A stretch of DNA of 64,000 nt from Desulfosoma caldarium. GTDB taxonomy: Bacteria; Desulfobacterota; Syntrophobacteria; Syntrophobacterales; DSM-9756. The translations under genes and the position numbers were made by a program. Position 1 is the first letter of the stretch. Every line of letters starts with the position of its first letter. Positions 36,025-45,443 of the stretch are shown piece by piece. The notes under the pieces are model-generated. The model was not told where the DNA came from. It saw only the letters and a program-made list of their open reading frames with translations, and did not search any database. The DNA is taken from contig NZ_RJVA01000010.1 of NCBI RefSeq assembly GCF_003751385.1, positions 186,001 through 250,000 on the forward strand, written 5' to 3'.

Positions 36025-36765
36025 ATGATCATCTATCCCGCCATCGACCTCAAGGAAGGACAATGTGTTCGGCTCAAGCAAGGGGACATGGCTCGAGCCA
36101 CCATTTACGGAACGGACCCCGTGGCCATCGCTCGCCATTGGGAAGCCCAGGGAGCGCAATGGCTTCATGTGGTGGATCTGGACGGTGCCTTTGCCAAGAC
36201 CCCCAAAAATCGAGACGTTATCGGCGCCATTGTTAAGGCGGTCTCCATTCCCGTGCAGTTGGGAGGAGGGCTGCGAAGCATGGAAACACTGCAGCACTAC
36301 ATCGACCTTGGCGTGCGCCGCCTCATTCTGGGCACATGGGCCCTTCGGGATCCTAAAGTGGTGGAAACGGCCTGCCAACGGTTTCCGGGACGCATCGCCC
36401 TGGGCATCGATGCCCGCCATGGGTATGTGGCGGTGGAAGGATGGACGGAAACGACCCAGGTGGATGCCGTGGCCTTTGCCCAACGCTTTGACCAGGTGGG
36501 ACTAAGTGCCATCATTTACACGGACATTCAAAGGGACGGCATGCAATCTGGGGTCAACGTGGTAGCGACGCGACGACTCTGCGCTGCCCTCACCACGCCC
36601 GTGATCGCCTCTGGCGGCGTCGCCTCCTGGGACGACATACAGGCCTTGCTTCCCCTCGTCCCCTTGGGGCTTGACGGCGTCATTAGCGGCAAGGCGCTCT
36701 ACACCGGAACGCTAAATCTTCAGGAAGCCCTTCAACGCCTTAAATCTCTAAAGACCTCTTCGTAG
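36025..36765 (+). CDS. hisA: ProFAR isomerase of histidine biosynthesis
   Basis: 246 residues, beta/alpha barrel. MIIYPAIDLKEGQCVRLKQGD contains the catalytic aspartate (AIDL), WLHVVDLDGAF and IPVQLGGGLRSMETL the phosphate site, and IIYTDIQRDGMQSGVN the second catalytic aspartate. PVIASGGVASWDDIQ and GVISGKALYTG complete the barrel. The ATG follows the thioesterase stop by 4 nt. Other his genes are not in the window. Confidence 0.95.
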   Translation: MIIYPAIDLKEGQCVRLKQGDMARATIYGTDPVAIARHWEAQGAQWLHVVDLDGAFAKTPKNRDVIGAIVKAVSIPVQLGGGLRSMETLQHYIDLGVRRLILGTWALRDPKVVETACQRFPGRIALGIDARHGYVAVEGWTETTQVDAVAFAQRFDQVGLSAIIYTDIQRDGMQSGVNVVATRRLCAALTTPVIASGGVASWDDIQALLPLVPLGLDGVISGKALYTGTLNLQEALQRLKSLKTSS

Positions 36766-36825
36766 GTCGCCGTGCCTATTTCACCACCCGGAGCCGCCGG
36801 TTTTATGGAACAACAGGGAACAGTC

Positions 36826-36860
36826 AAGGCTGAGCTCACAAGAACAGCCTTCTGTCTTTT
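36826..36860 (+). terminator. Probable terminator after hisA
   Basis: AAGGCTG pairs with CAGCCTT around a 12-nt loop and is followed by CTGTCTTTT. It lies 60 nt after hisA and before yqeY. Confidence 0.5.
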
Positions 36861-36924
36861 CAAATACGCGTTCTATGGGCCCGGCACGAGAAAACCCAAG
36901 CCGAAAATTTCAGGAGGTTGAAAG

Positions 36925-37374
36925 GTGGAATTGTTGGAAAAGATCGAACAGGCTTTGAAAGACGCCATAAAAGGCCAAGACGAAGACAAGCGAAACACCA
37001 TGCGCATGCTCCTCACCGCCATCAAGAACAAAGAAAAAGAGCTTCTGCGTCAACCGACGGAGTCGGAGATTCATCAACTTATTGCCAGGGCTATCAAGCA
37101 GCGCAAAGATTCCATCGAGCAGTTCCTGCGCGGCGGACGCAACGACTTGGCGGAAAAGGAAAAAAAGGAAATAGAAATTCTTCAATCTTTTTTGCCAAAA
37201 CCCTTGGAAGCGGAAGCGCTCACCGCCCTCGTCGCGGAAGCAATTCGCGAAACGGGAGCCGCTTCACTCAAGGATGTGGGCAAGGTCATGAAAGTGCTCA
37301 TGCCTCGAGTGGCGGGCCGGGCCGACGGCAAGACGGTGCAGGAAATGGTTCGAGCCCGTCTCGGCGCCTCGTGA
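36925..37374 (+). CDS. GatB/YqeY domain protein
   Basis: 149 residues, GTG start with AGGAGG about 10 nt upstream. LLEKIEQALKDAIKGQDEDKRNTMRMLLTAIKNKE and the C-terminal VGKVMKVLMPRVAGRADGKTVQEMVRARL match YqeY, the tail domain also found in the GatB subunit of tRNA amidotransferase. Function of the free-standing protein is not known; it is often next to dnaG/rpoD (rpsU-yqeY-dnaG-rpoD), as here without rpsU. Confidence 0.92.
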   Translation: MELLEKIEQALKDAIKGQDEDKRNTMRMLLTAIKNKEKELLRQPTESEIHQLIARAIKQRKDSIEQFLRGGRNDLAEKEKKEIEILQSFLPKPLEAEALTALVAEAIRETGAASLKDVGKVMKVLMPRVAGRADGKTVQEMVRARLGAS

Positions 37375-37420
37375 AAGGACTCGCCCCGCTGATGGAAAAT
37401 TCGATCACGCTTTTTCCCTG

Positions 37421-37449
37421 TTGATTGTCGTTTCATGATGGGATAAAAA
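37421..37449 (+). promoter_or_regulatory. Possible promoter of dnaG-rpoD
   Basis: TTGATT (37421-37426), 17-nt spacer, TAAAAA (37444-37449), in an A/T-rich patch between yqeY and dnaG. Both hexamers are 4 of 6 or better. Confidence 0.4.
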
Positions 37450-37516
37450 TTTAAAGTTTTGGGTCAGACATAAATCCCGAAACATGGCATCAACTCCTGC
37501 GGGGTGACCAGGATCG

Positions 37517-39301
37517 GTGACCACATCGGATGCGGCAACGCGAATCAAGCAGGCTGTAGACATTTTGGACCTCATCGGAAGCGTGGTTCCGCTGAGGCGC
37601 CTCGGCACTCGGTACGTAGGCCTGTGCCCTTTTCACAGGGAAAAAACGCCTTCCTTTCACGTGGATGTCGCGCATGGGCTCTTTTATTGCTTCGGCTGCG
37701 GAGCCGGAGGAGATGTCATCACCTTTGCCATGCGTCATTGGAACCTGACGTTCGCGGAAGCCGTCAAAGCGCTGGCCGGCCGCTATCATGTGCCACTGCC
37801 CGAAGAGGTTTTGGGTTCTTCCAAGAAAAAACCCGAGGACCTTTCGGCGATGGCTCAGGTGCTGGAGTTGGCCTGCGAGTTTTTTGTCCATCGACTGCGG
37901 CATCGGGAACAGGGGCGTGTGGCCAGAGAATACCTTGCGAGACGAGGGCTTTCACCCGAACTGGTGCAGGAGCACCGTCTCGGCTACGCCCCTCCTGGAT
38001 GGAACCACCTGATACGACATCTTCAATCCAAGGGAATCGACCCGGAACTGGTGGTGCGATCAGGGCTCGCGGTACGGTCGGACAAAGGCACCGTTTACGA
38101 TCGATTTCGTCACCGCCTCATCTTTCCCATCACCGCACCGAACGGCTCACTTGTGGCCTTTGGAGGCCGCAGTCTGGACGACACGGAACCCAAATATCTA
38201 AACAGTCCGGAAACGGCGCTCTACCACAAGGGCCGCACCCTGTACCAGTACGCCACCGCCATGGAGGCGTGCCGAGCCACACGACAGGTAATTCTCGTGG
38301 AAGGCTATATGGATCTTCTAGCCTTTCACGCTCGAGGTTTTCGCAGGGTCGTGGCCACCCTGGGCACGGCCCTGACGCCGCACCAAGTCCGGCTCTTGCA
38401 ACGGCTGGCGGACGAAGTCATCCTGGTCTACGATGGGGATGCATCCGGCCAGAAGGCCATGCTTCGAGCCCTGCCACTCTTTCTACGCCAAGGACTGGCC
38501 GCCAGCTGCGTCACGTTGCCCCTAGGCATGGACCCAGATGACTACCTCAAGGCGCACGGCTTGGACGCCTTTACAGCCCTGCTGGGAACGCGGCGTGAAT
38601 TGCTGCATTTCGCCGTCGACGCCATCGCCTCCACCTGGAATGGCACTTCTCAAGACAAGGTCCGTGTGGTCAAGGAATGCGCCGACCTTGTGAGCGACGT
38701 GCAGGATCCCGTGCTCCGTGAAGATATGGCCCGTCTTCTAGGAATGCGATTGTTTCTGTCGGAACACGCGGTGCTCCAGCATTTTTCACGCGTTCCCAAA
38801 ACGGCTTCAATGCCCCGCACCCTCTCGGGCTCGAGGACGGCGGCCGCAAAGGCCACCTCCGTGCAGGTGCCATCTGCGGAAGAGACAATTCTTCGATTGA
38901 TCATGCAGCATCCTACCCTCGCCGAACACGCTCAGAGCCTCGGGGTTCTGGAATACCTTGAGCCGTCTTCTGTGGCCACGATTCTGGAGGCTCTGCTTCG
39001 GCAAGGAACATGGAAGACCCTTGATGAGGGTTCATCGGTAGCCATGACGCTTCCCGACGAGCCAAGCAAGACCCTGTGGGCGCGCTTGATGATGGAAAAA
39101 GACGAAAACACTTTGGATGAAAACGCCGCGCGGCTCCTTTTGGAAGAAAGGATTCACAGCTTGCGCATTCGCCATGAGAGAAAAAATCTTGAGGAGATTC
39201 GAGCCGCACTGGTTGATGCGGATGGTTCGGGCGATCACCTCGCTCGAAAAAAACTCTTGGAGGAGTACCGAGCCCTTTGCGCGGCGCAAAGAAGGGGTTA
39301 A
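37517..39301 (+). CDS. dnaG: DNA primase
   Basis: 594 residues, GTG start. N-terminal CHC2 zinc finger (CPFHREKTPSFHVD...FYCFGCGAGGDVI), the RNA-polymerase core (YLARRGLSPELVQEHRLGYAP, FGGRSLDDTEPKYLNSPET), then Toprim with VEGYMDLLAFHARG and LVYDGDASGQKAMLRAL, whose acidic residues bind Mg2+. The C-terminal ~150 residues form the helicase-binding region. It makes RNA primers at the fork. Confidence 0.96.
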   Translation: MTTSDAATRIKQAVDILDLIGSVVPLRRLGTRYVGLCPFHREKTPSFHVDVAHGLFYCFGCGAGGDVITFAMRHWNLTFAEAVKALAGRYHVPLPEEVLGSSKKKPEDLSAMAQVLELACEFFVHRLRHREQGRVAREYLARRGLSPELVQEHRLGYAPPGWNHLIRHLQSKGIDPELVVRSGLAVRSDKGTVYDRFRHRLIFPITAPNGSLVAFGGRSLDDTEPKYLNSPETALYHKGRTLYQYATAMEACRATRQVILVEGYMDLLAFHARGFRRVVATLGTALTPHQVRLLQRLADEVILVYDGDASGQKAMLRALPLFLRQGLAASCVTLPLGMDPDDYLKAHGLDAFTALLGTRRELLHFAVDAIASTWNGTSQDKVRVVKECADLVSDVQDPVLREDMARLLGMRLFLSEHAVLQHFSRVPKTASMPRTLSGSRTAAAKATSVQVPSAEETILRLIMQHPTLAEHAQSLGVLEYLEPSSVATILEALLRQGTWKTLDEGSSVAMTLPDEPSKTLWARLMMEKDENTLDENAARLLLEERIHSLRIRHERKNLEEIRAALVDADGSGDHLARKKLLEEYRALCAAQRRG

Positions 39302-39335
39302 AGGTTAGAGAGCCCACCGAAGGAGCCAATGACCT

Positions 39336-41132
39336 ATGACGGAAGAGTTCACGAAAACATCCGAAGAGACATCCCCTAAAAGGCCCGGTCTGGAGGATCT
39401 CAAAAAACTTATCAGCGCCGGCAAGGAAAAGGGATACTTGACCTATGACGAACTGAACGAAGTCCTTCCCGAAGAGCTGGTGACGCCGGAAAAGCTGGAC
39501 GACATGATGATGATCTTCGATGAGATGAACATCGAGATCGTCGATTCAGATCAACAGGTCAAGGTGGTCAAAGAACGCTCCAGCGACGACAAAGTGGAAG
39601 AAGAGGACGGCGAAGAAGACGCCGTCGCCGATTTGGACGCGGAAAGCCGCGTGACCGATCCCGTCAAAATGTACTTGAGGGAAATGGGCCAGGTCTCGCT
39701 GCTCACTCGGGAAGGCGAAGTGGAAATCGCCAAGCGCATCGAAGCCGGTGAGAGAGAGGTTTTCAATGCGCTGATGGAATCGTCTCTGGGGGTTGAGGAA
39801 ATCCTTTCCATCAAGGAAGATCTGGAAAACGGGCGAATCCGCATCCACGAGGTGCTCATCGCCACCGAAGAGGAAATGCCCGAAGAAGAAAAGGAACTGC
39901 TGCGCGCCAAGGTCATTAATATTCTGGAGCAGGTCAAGAGGCTGGATGCGGAAATTCGAGAAAAGCAAATGCGCCTGATTTCCGAGGAATTGCATCCCGG
40001 TGAGAAGGACCTTTTGACCTCGGAAGTGCAAGCTCAGAAAGAGCAGATTGTCAGCCTTCTCAAAAACCTTCAACTGGACAAGCACCAGATTGATCGCATC
40101 GTGACGAAGTTGCGTTCCTACCTGGAATCCATCGAACAGGCCGAAAAAGAGCTGGAACATTGCCTGTTGGTGACGGGAAAACCCTTGACCGAACTGCAGC
40201 GATGGCTGGACGAGAGGGATCAAGATGATAATGAACTGCGCCAGCACGCGGCACAACTGGGCATGGCCCGAGATGAGCTTGTGGAGCTGATTCGCCGAGG
40301 CGTACAAGCGCGGGAAAAGATCACCGATTTCGAAATGAAGGCCAAGATGGATTCCAAAAGTCTTCGGCTTATCCTGCGCAAAGTGGAAGATGGCATGGCT
40401 CGAGCCAAGCAAGCCAAGAGCGAGCTCATCGAGGCCAATTTGCGCCTTGTGGTTAGCATCGCCAAGAAATACACCAATCGCGGGCTGCAGTTCTTGGACC
40501 TCATTCAGGAAGGCAACATCGGCCTCATGAAAGCTGTGGACAAGTTCGAGTATCAACGGGGCTATAAGTTTAGCACCTATGCCACATGGTGGATTCGTCA
40601 GGCCATCACTCGAGCCATCGCCGATCAAGCGCGAACCATTCGCATTCCTGTCCACATGATCGAGACCATCAACAAACTGATTCGCACCTCCAGGTACCTG
40701 GTTCAGGAGTTGGGAAGGGAACCCACGCCGGAAGAGATCGCGGAGCGGATGGACTTTCCCGTGGACAAGGTGCGCAAAGTGCTTAAGATTGCCAAGGAAC
40801 CCATCAGCCTAGAAACTCCCATCGGCGAGGAAGAAGACAGTCATCTTGGCGATTTCATAGAGGACCGTCGGGTCACGTCGCCTGTGGACGCGGTGATCAA
40901 CCTCAACTTGAGTGAGCAGACGCGCAAGGTTCTGGCGACCCTGACGCCTCGCGAAGAAAAGGTTCTACGCATGCGTTTCGGTATCGGGGAAAAGTCCGAT
41001 CACACTTTGGAAGAGGTCGGTCAGGATTTTCACGTCACGCGCGAGCGAATTCGTCAAATCGAGGCCAAGGCTCTAAGAAAGCTGCGCCACCCCAGCCGTC
41101 GGAAAGAACTCAAGAGCTTTATCGAGACATGA
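39336..41132 (+). CDS. rpoD: RNA polymerase primary sigma factor (sigma-70)
   Basis: 598 residues. Region 1.1 is at the N-terminus ([25 protein letters not shown]). Region 1.2 ([32 protein letters not shown]) follows an acidic stretch, then a long non-conserved insert. Regions 2.1-2.4 ([56 protein letters not shown]) recognise the -10; region 4.2 near the end ([33 protein letters not shown]) recognises the -35. 34 nt after dnaG. Confidence 0.97.
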   Translation: MTEEFTKTSEETSPKRPGLEDLKKLISAGKEKGYLTYDELNEVLPEELVTPEKLDDMMMIFDEMNIEIVDSDQQVKVVKERSSDDKVEEEDGEEDAVADLDAESRVTDPVKMYLREMGQVSLLTREGEVEIAKRIEAGEREVFNALMESSLGVEEILSIKEDLENGRIRIHEVLIATEEEMPEEEKELLRAKVINILEQVKRLDAEIREKQMRLISEELHPGEKDLLTSEVQAQKEQIVSLLKNLQLDKHQIDRIVTKLRSYLESIEQAEKELEHCLLVTGKPLTELQRWLDERDQDDNELRQHAAQLGMARDELVELIRRGVQAREKITDFEMKAKMDSKSLRLILRKVEDGMARAKQAKSELIEANLRLVVSIAKKYTNRGLQFLDLIQEGNIGLMKAVDKFEYQRGYKFSTYATWWIRQAITRAIADQARTIRIPVHMIETINKLIRTSRYLVQELGREPTPEEIAERMDFPVDKVRKVLKIAKEPISLETPIGEEEDSHLGDFIEDRRVTSPVDAVINLNLSEQTRKVLATLTPREEKVLRMRFGIGEKSDHTLEEVGQDFHVTRERIRQIEAKALRKLRHPSRRKELKSFIET

Positions 41133-41432
41133 AAAGGGTCAGAGCTTGGGCTGCCCTCCCCGTCTTCTTCGCAAATGACCCCAAAGGGCGCGGGCCAAAG
41201 GCCCGCGCTCCCGAGAATAAATCCCTTTAGGCTGTCTCTTAGACGGGCCGCGGCGCGTTGAAAACGGCATGAGGGGCTTGGTCGGGGGTAGGCTTTATCG
41301 GTGCCTCCTGGTGCCCGATGCTCTCCTGGACAAAGGACCACCCAATCAAGGTGGCTCGACGGGCGACCCTTCCCATGTCGTGGAGGTGCGGCAGGATGCT
41401 CGGCTCGGGATAAAATGGTTGTGGCTCTTTGA
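41133..41432. other. Gap between convergent rpoD and selenoprotein gene
   Basis: 300 bases. It holds one strong hairpin (41188-41208) and otherwise only short shadow ORFs. No gene recognised. Confidence 0.4.
41188..41208 (+). terminator. Perfect GC hairpin after rpoD
   Basis: GCGCGGGCC-AAA-GGCCCGCGC, a perfect 9-bp stem with a 3-nt loop, 55 nt after the rpoD stop. There is no T run, so it is either a Rho-dependent or processing structure or an extragenic palindrome. Confidence 0.45.
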
Positions 41433-42794
41433 TCATCCGACTTTCTTGGAAAGAGCGCGCGCGGCAATAATGACGGGATCCCATAAAGGAGAAAAGGGTG
41501 GCGCGTACCCCAGGTCCAGTTCGCTCATGGCCTCGGCCGTCAAACCTCCCATGATGGCGGCCGCCACCACGTCGATACGTTTTGCCGATCCCGCTTCGCC
41601 GACAATTTGGCCTCCCAGGATCTTGCCCGTCTTTCTATCCGCCAGGAGCTTGACGCGGATGGGGCCGCTTCCCGGAAAATAACCCGCTTTAGTTCGACTT
41701 TCGATGGTCTCCGTAACGTAGTCCCAGCCCAGATCTTGCAACTCCCGCTCCTGAAGCCCCGTGCGTCCGATTTCGATGGAACAGATCTTGGTGACGGCCG
41801 TCCCGAGCACGCCACCCATGACGGCGTGGCCCCCGGCGATATTCGTTCCCGCCACACGTCCGTGTCGGTTTGCCACTGTTCCCAAAGCCACATAAAACGG
41901 ACGGCTCGTGATGAAATGGGTGGATTCGGCACAGTCCCCGGCTCCCCATATGCCGTCCACTGCGCAGGCCATACGCGCATTCACTTTTAGGGCCCCGCGA
42001 ATGCCCAGAGGAACACCGGCCTGTGCTGCCATTTCCGTGTTGGGCTGCACGCCCAGCCCCAGTACGACGATGCTCGCAGGATAGGTGCCTTTGTCCGTGA
42101 CCACGGAGGTCACAGCGCCGCCTTTGGTCTCAAACCCCATCAGAGATTCCTCCAGGTGCAGTTGCACCCCCTTGGCCACAAGGGCCTCCGCTACGAGCGC
42201 GGCCATGTCTGGATCCAACGTCCCCATGACCTGAGGCGCTTTTTCGATCAGGCGCACCTTGAGGCCCAAGAGCAAAAAGGCTTCGGCCATCTCCAGCCCG
42301 ATGTATCCGCCGCCCACCACCACGGCGCAGCGGGGCTTGAGGACGTCAACGGCCCTTCGCACCTGAAGGCCACTTTCCAGAGTGCTCACTCCAAAAACCC
42401 CTTGAGCCTCTCGGCCGGGCACCTCGGGTATAATGGGCCGAGCCCCCGTCGCAATGAGCAGGTCATCGTAGGGTTCCCGGAATAGCCGTCCCGAATCCCG
42501 ATCCACTACCTCGATGCGCCGAGCCTTGGAATCAATGCCGATCACCTCATGGCCGATGTGGACCTGAATGTTTTGCTTTGCCCGAAACTCCTCCGGGGAT
42601 CGGGCCACAAGCTTTTGATCGTCGTCGACAAGCCTGCCGACGTAGTAGGGAATGCCTCAGGCAGAGTACGAGGTGTGCGGGCCTTTTTCAAAAACCACAA
42701 TGTCCAGGTTCGCATCGAGCCGCCTCGCCACCGATGCGGCACTCATGCCCGCCGCATCGCCTCCCACCACAACCATACGTTTTCGTTCTGCCAT
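41433..42794 (-). CDS. Selenocysteine-containing CoA-disulfide reductase/NADH oxidase-family flavoprotein
   Basis: 453 residues if the in-frame TGA at 42659-42657 (residue 46) is read as selenocysteine. The frame is open on both sides: RMVVVGGDAAGMSAASVARRL (FAD site) and TSYSA before it, GIPYYVG right after it. The family has a catalytic cysteine at exactly this point (SACGIPYY), which reduces CoA disulfide, polysulfide or O2. Next come VVVGGGYIGLEMAEAF (NADH site), GAGDCAESTHF and a C-terminal dimerisation domain with DLGYAPPFSPLWDPV. A hairpin 14 nt after the TGA fits a bacterial SECIS. The ATG at 42794 has AGGAG upstream. Automatic annotation would start the gene at 42608 and lose the FAD domain. 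Confidence 0.88.
42623..42642 (-). promoter_or_regulatory. Candidate bacterial SECIS hairpin
   Basis: In the mRNA, CGUCGGCA pairs with UGUCGACG (one G-U pair) around the four-base loop GGCU. The stem starts 14 nt after the UGA and the loop guanines are 23-24 nt after it, within the range described for bacterial SECIS elements, which need a G near the top of the loop for SelB binding. Confidence 0.7.
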
Positions 42795-42925
42795 GCTTGC
42801 GCTCCTCATGATGCAGGCCACAGTTTAGGGGAATGGCCATGGTGATGCGTCTTTTGTGAACACTTTGCCTGAGACGGGCCGATTAATTCAAGAGGGAAAG
42901 TTTTTTTTGAAAGCGCAAAAAAGTC

Positions 42926-43119
42926 TTGGCTTTTGTCTGCGAACCTGATAGAAGCCCTCACGTTGATGAAAGCCCAGAGGGGGCTTTCAAAATTTCAGAT
43001 TCTTGTACGCACGTTGTGGTCCGCTCTTTGGTTTTACCGAGTGTCCGGCTTTTCCTCAGCAGCCTCGCGATCCAAAGCATCACCCGGCATGCCGTACAGA
43101 ACAGAAGGAGTTCGGTTTT
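42926..43119 (+). promoter_or_regulatory. Promoter and long 5' leader of cold-shock gene 2
   Basis: TTGGCT (42926-42931), 17 nt, TAGAAG (42949-42954), giving a leader of about 160 nt. GAAAGCCC-AGAGG-GGGCTTTC (42968-42988) is a strong hairpin close to the 5' end without a T run. GTACAGAACAGAAGGAGTT just before the start closely matches the copy-1 leader. Confidence 0.55.
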
Positions 43120-43320
43120 ATGCAGCAAGGTCAAGTGAAGTGGTTTAACGAGAAGAAGGGGTTCGGTTTTATTGAAACGCAAGGCGCCGGGGATGTATTT
43201 GTCCATTATTCCGGCATCGAAGGCCGCGGTTTTCGTACCCTGACCGAAGGTGACGCCGTGGTCTTTGAAATTTCCCAAACCCCCAAGGGACCTCAGGCCA
43301 TCAATGTTCGCCGTGCCTAG
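43120..43320 (+). CDS. Cold-shock protein, CspA family (copy 2)
   Basis: 66 residues. [14 protein letters not shown] (RNP1) and DVFVHYSGI (RNP2) mark the nucleic-acid face; ends [14 protein letters not shown] single-gene unit with an AGAAGGAG ribosome site and its own terminator. Nearly identical to copy 1 at 18540, including the leader layout, indicating duplication. Confidence 0.97.
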   Translation: MQQGQVKWFNEKKGFGFIETQGAGDVFVHYSGIEGRGFRTLTEGDAVVFEISQTPKGPQAINVRRA

Positions 43321-43343
43321 TTCCTGATTCGGCATGACCCTTC

Positions 43344-43383
43344 AACGCCCCGAAAGGCTTCGTCTTTCGGGGCGTTGTTGTTT
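43344..43383 (+). terminator. Rho-independent terminator after cold-shock gene 2
   Basis: A perfect 13-bp stem, AACGCCCCGAAAG with CTTTCGGGGCGTT, 7-nt loop, then GTTGTTT. Confidence 0.85.
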
Positions 43384-43428
43384 GGCGCGCTGTCGGCGTG
43401 GGAAAAAACGAGCTATGCTACCTTTTCC

Positions 43429-43458
43429 TTGACACATTGAGAAACTCACTTTTATATA
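43429..43458 (+). promoter_or_regulatory. tRNA promoter
   Basis: TTGACA (43429-43434) and TATATA (43453-43458), 18-nt spacer, ending 19 nt before the mature tRNA. Confidence 0.7.
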
Positions 43459-43477
43459 CGTATTCACTTTTGCTTTC

Positions 43478-43553
43478 GGGCCCATAGCTCAGTTGGTAGA
43501 GCCACCGGCTCATAACCGGTCGGTCCCTGGTTCGAGGCCAGGTGGGCCCACCA
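43478..43553 (+). tRNA. tRNA-Met (anticodon CAT), CCA encoded
   Basis: 76 nt including CCA. Acceptor stem GGGCCCA/TGGGCCC, D-arm AGCTCAGTTGGTAGAGC, anticodon stem ACCGG/CCGGT with loop CTCATAA (CAT at 43511-43513), T-arm CCTGG-TTCGAGG-CCAGG. First base pair G-C rules out initiator. A CAT anticodon can also be tRNA-Ile2 after lysidine modification; elongator methionine is preferred from overall likeness but is not certain. Confidence 0.85.
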
Positions 43554-43667
43554 TATTCTTCGGGAAAGTGGCCGTGGCATGAAACAACCCATCACTAAGA
43601 GCCGACAAGTCCGTTCCATTGAAGGCTTAAAAGCCAAATCCTGCGAACAAAAGGTACCCATACGCTC

Positions 43668-43705
43668 AGGGGGTGTTCCTCGCAAGGAACACCCCCTTTG
43701 CTTTT
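43668..43705 (+). terminator. Terminator after the tRNA
   Basis: AGGGGGTGTTCCT and AGGAACACCCCCT form a 13-bp stem with a CGCA loop, followed by TTGCTTTT. Confidence 0.75.
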
Positions 43706-43757
43706 CGCAGCATGCCGAACGCACCCCATCCATGCCCCGCTCACAAAGGACTCGCCC

Positions 43758-44648
43758 ATGAGAACGCATGTCACCGTCGCGGATGTTCTGCAATGGATCG
43801 ACGATCTTGCCCCCTTTCGGTTTGCCGAAAGCTGGGATCATTGCGGGTTGCAGGTGGGGGATCCTCAAGAGAAAGTCTCCGGCGTGCTGGTGGCTCTGGA
43901 CCCGTCGCTTTCCACGGTTCAGGAAGCAGCCCAAAGGCAATGCCAAGTGTTGGTGGTGCACCATCCCCTGTTTTTCAAACCGCTCACTTCCATTTTCCTG
44001 GATCGTTCGCCTGGACGAATCGTTGCGGAAGCCATTCGCCACAACGTCCATATTATCTCGGCCCATACCAATCTGGATGCGGCATCCTGCGGCACCAACA
44101 ACGTTCTCGCTCAAGCCATAAGCCTGCACATTCAGGGCTCCCTGGAAAACCTTTCCACGGCCGATTCCGACCCACGCTACCTTGGTTTGGGCCTCTACGG
44201 CCTCTTACCCAAAACATGCTCGGCCTTGGAACTCACGCAACAGCTAGCTCACATTTTGAGTTTACAAACGGTTCGCCTCATCGGCCATCCGGAAACACTT
44301 GTGCACAAAGTGGCTCTGTGCACGGGAAGCGGCATGAGCCTTCTCGGTCGCGCTAAGCAAAACGGCTGTGACGCTTTTATTACCGGCGATGTGAAGTATC
44401 ACGATGCACAATCCGCACTCGACCACAACATCGTGGTCATCGACATCGGCCATTTCGCCTCGGAAGCCCTGGTGGTGTCCCCGTTGGCGGAAGCCCTTCG
44501 GGCAGCGGCTCGTCGCCACGACGCCGCCATTGACATCTGGACAAGCACCGTGGAAAGCGATCCTTTTCTTACGGTGATTTTTGATGACAAAAGGAGGACA
44601 TGCCTTGCAGGAACAACTGAAGTACCTGGTGGAACTCCAGATTCTTGA
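43758..44648 (+). CDS. Nif3-like dinuclear metal centre protein (GTP cyclohydrolase I type 2 family)
   Basis: 296 residues. APFRFAESWDHCGLQVGDP, VLVVHHPLFFKPL, IISAHTNLDAASCG and FITGDVKYHDAQSALDHNIVVIDIGHFASE are the Nif3 motifs that bind two metals (HHP, DxxxHxxxE). The protein forms hexameric toroids; function is unsettled. The ATG at 43758 has AAAGGA upstream. The next gene begins inside its 3' end, and the two are commonly paired in Desulfobacterota and Firmicutes. Confidence 0.93.
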   Translation: MRTHVTVADVLQWIDDLAPFRFAESWDHCGLQVGDPQEKVSGVLVALDPSLSTVQEAAQRQCQVLVVHHPLFFKPLTSIFLDRSPGRIVAEAIRHNVHIISAHTNLDAASCGTNNVLAQAISLHIQGSLENLSTADSDPRYLGLGLYGLLPKTCSALELTQQLAHILSLQTVRLIGHPETLVHKVALCTGSGMSLLGRAKQNGCDAFITGDVKYHDAQSALDHNIVVIDIGHFASEALVVSPLAEALRAAARRHDAAIDIWTSTVESDPFLTVIFDDKRRTCLAGTTEVPGGTPDS

Positions 44649-45351
44649 AAACAAAAAGGCGCAACTCCTGCGAAAGCGCGAGGAAACGCCGCTCAAAATT
44701 GCCGCACTTGACAAGGAATTTGCCGCCTTGGAAAGCGAATATCTTTTGAAAAAGACAGAACATGACCACGCGGTGCAACTCCGCCGCTCGGAAGAAAAGG
44801 AAATCGCCGATCTGGAAGCCCGCATTCGGCGCAGTCGCCAGAAAGAGCACGAAGTAAAGACCAACCGAGAATACCACGCCCTGCTCAAGGAAATTCAAGA
44901 CCTTCAAGATGAGATTCGAGCCCGGGAAGATCACGTGCTGGAACTCATGGAGAAGAGTGAAACCCTTTCCAAGGAACTGAAAAGCATGGCGCAGGAACTG
45001 GACAAGCGCCGAAAGGCATTAGAGGAACAAAAAGCAGCATTGCAAAGGGAAGGCGATCAAGTGGAGGAAAAGATCGCGCGCCTAGAACAACTTCAGGCGC
45101 AGGTTCGCGAGAAACTTGTGCCTTTAATCTTCAATAAATGGAACACTTTGAGCCAGCGCTACAAAGGAGTGGCCGTGGCTCCGGTCAGCCAAGGCGTGTG
45201 CCAGATGTGCCACCTCAACATTCCACCCCAGCGGTTTATCGAACTCCTTCGGGACCAAGACATCCTCACCTGCCCTCACTGCCATCGTTTCATTTACTGT
45301 CCAGAAAACGAAGCGTATCGGGCGATTCACGAAAACTTCAAGGATTTCTGA
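44605..45351 (+). CDS. Coiled-coil protein with C4 zinc ribbon (DUF164/CT398-like)
   Basis: 248 residues from the TTG at 44605, chosen because AAAAGGAGG lies 8 nt upstream; in-frame ATG/TTG codons at 44581-44584 come before that site. Residues ~1-175 form a long antiparallel coiled coil (EEKEIADLEARIRRSRQKEHEVKTNREYHALLKEIQ); the C-terminus has the zinc ribbon CQMCHLNIPPQRF...ILTCPHCHRFIYC. Relatives are thought to chaperone secretion or flagellar parts or bind nucleic acids; not established. Overlaps the Nif3 gene by 44 nt. Confidence 0.88.
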   Translation: MQEQLKYLVELQILENKKAQLLRKREETPLKIAALDKEFAALESEYLLKKTEHDHAVQLRRSEEKEIADLEARIRRSRQKEHEVKTNREYHALLKEIQDLQDEIRAREDHVLELMEKSETLSKELKSMAQELDKRRKALEEQKAALQREGDQVEEKIARLEQLQAQVREKLVPLIFNKWNTLSQRYKGVAVAPVSQGVCQMCHLNIPPQRFIELLRDQDILTCPHCHRFIYCPENEAYRAIHENFKDF

Positions 45352-45443
45352 AAGGCTGTTGCAAATTTGGGTCTCGTGGACTATGAAAGGACCGCTCAGA
45401 TCGTGAAGGGCAGAACGTTTTGTAACACGGAGGAGAGCCGTCC

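Noticed and set aside
39546-40655. 369-codon minus-strand ORF opposite rpoD
   Set aside because: Shadow of rpoD codon structure in GC-rich DNA; the sense frame is certain.
41188-41208. GC hairpin as a member of a dispersed extragenic palindrome family
   Set aside because: I found no second copy in the window, so only the single hairpin is reported.
43464-44129. 221-codon minus-strand ORF through the tRNA gene
   Set aside because: It crosses a clear tRNA and runs antisense to the Nif3-like gene.
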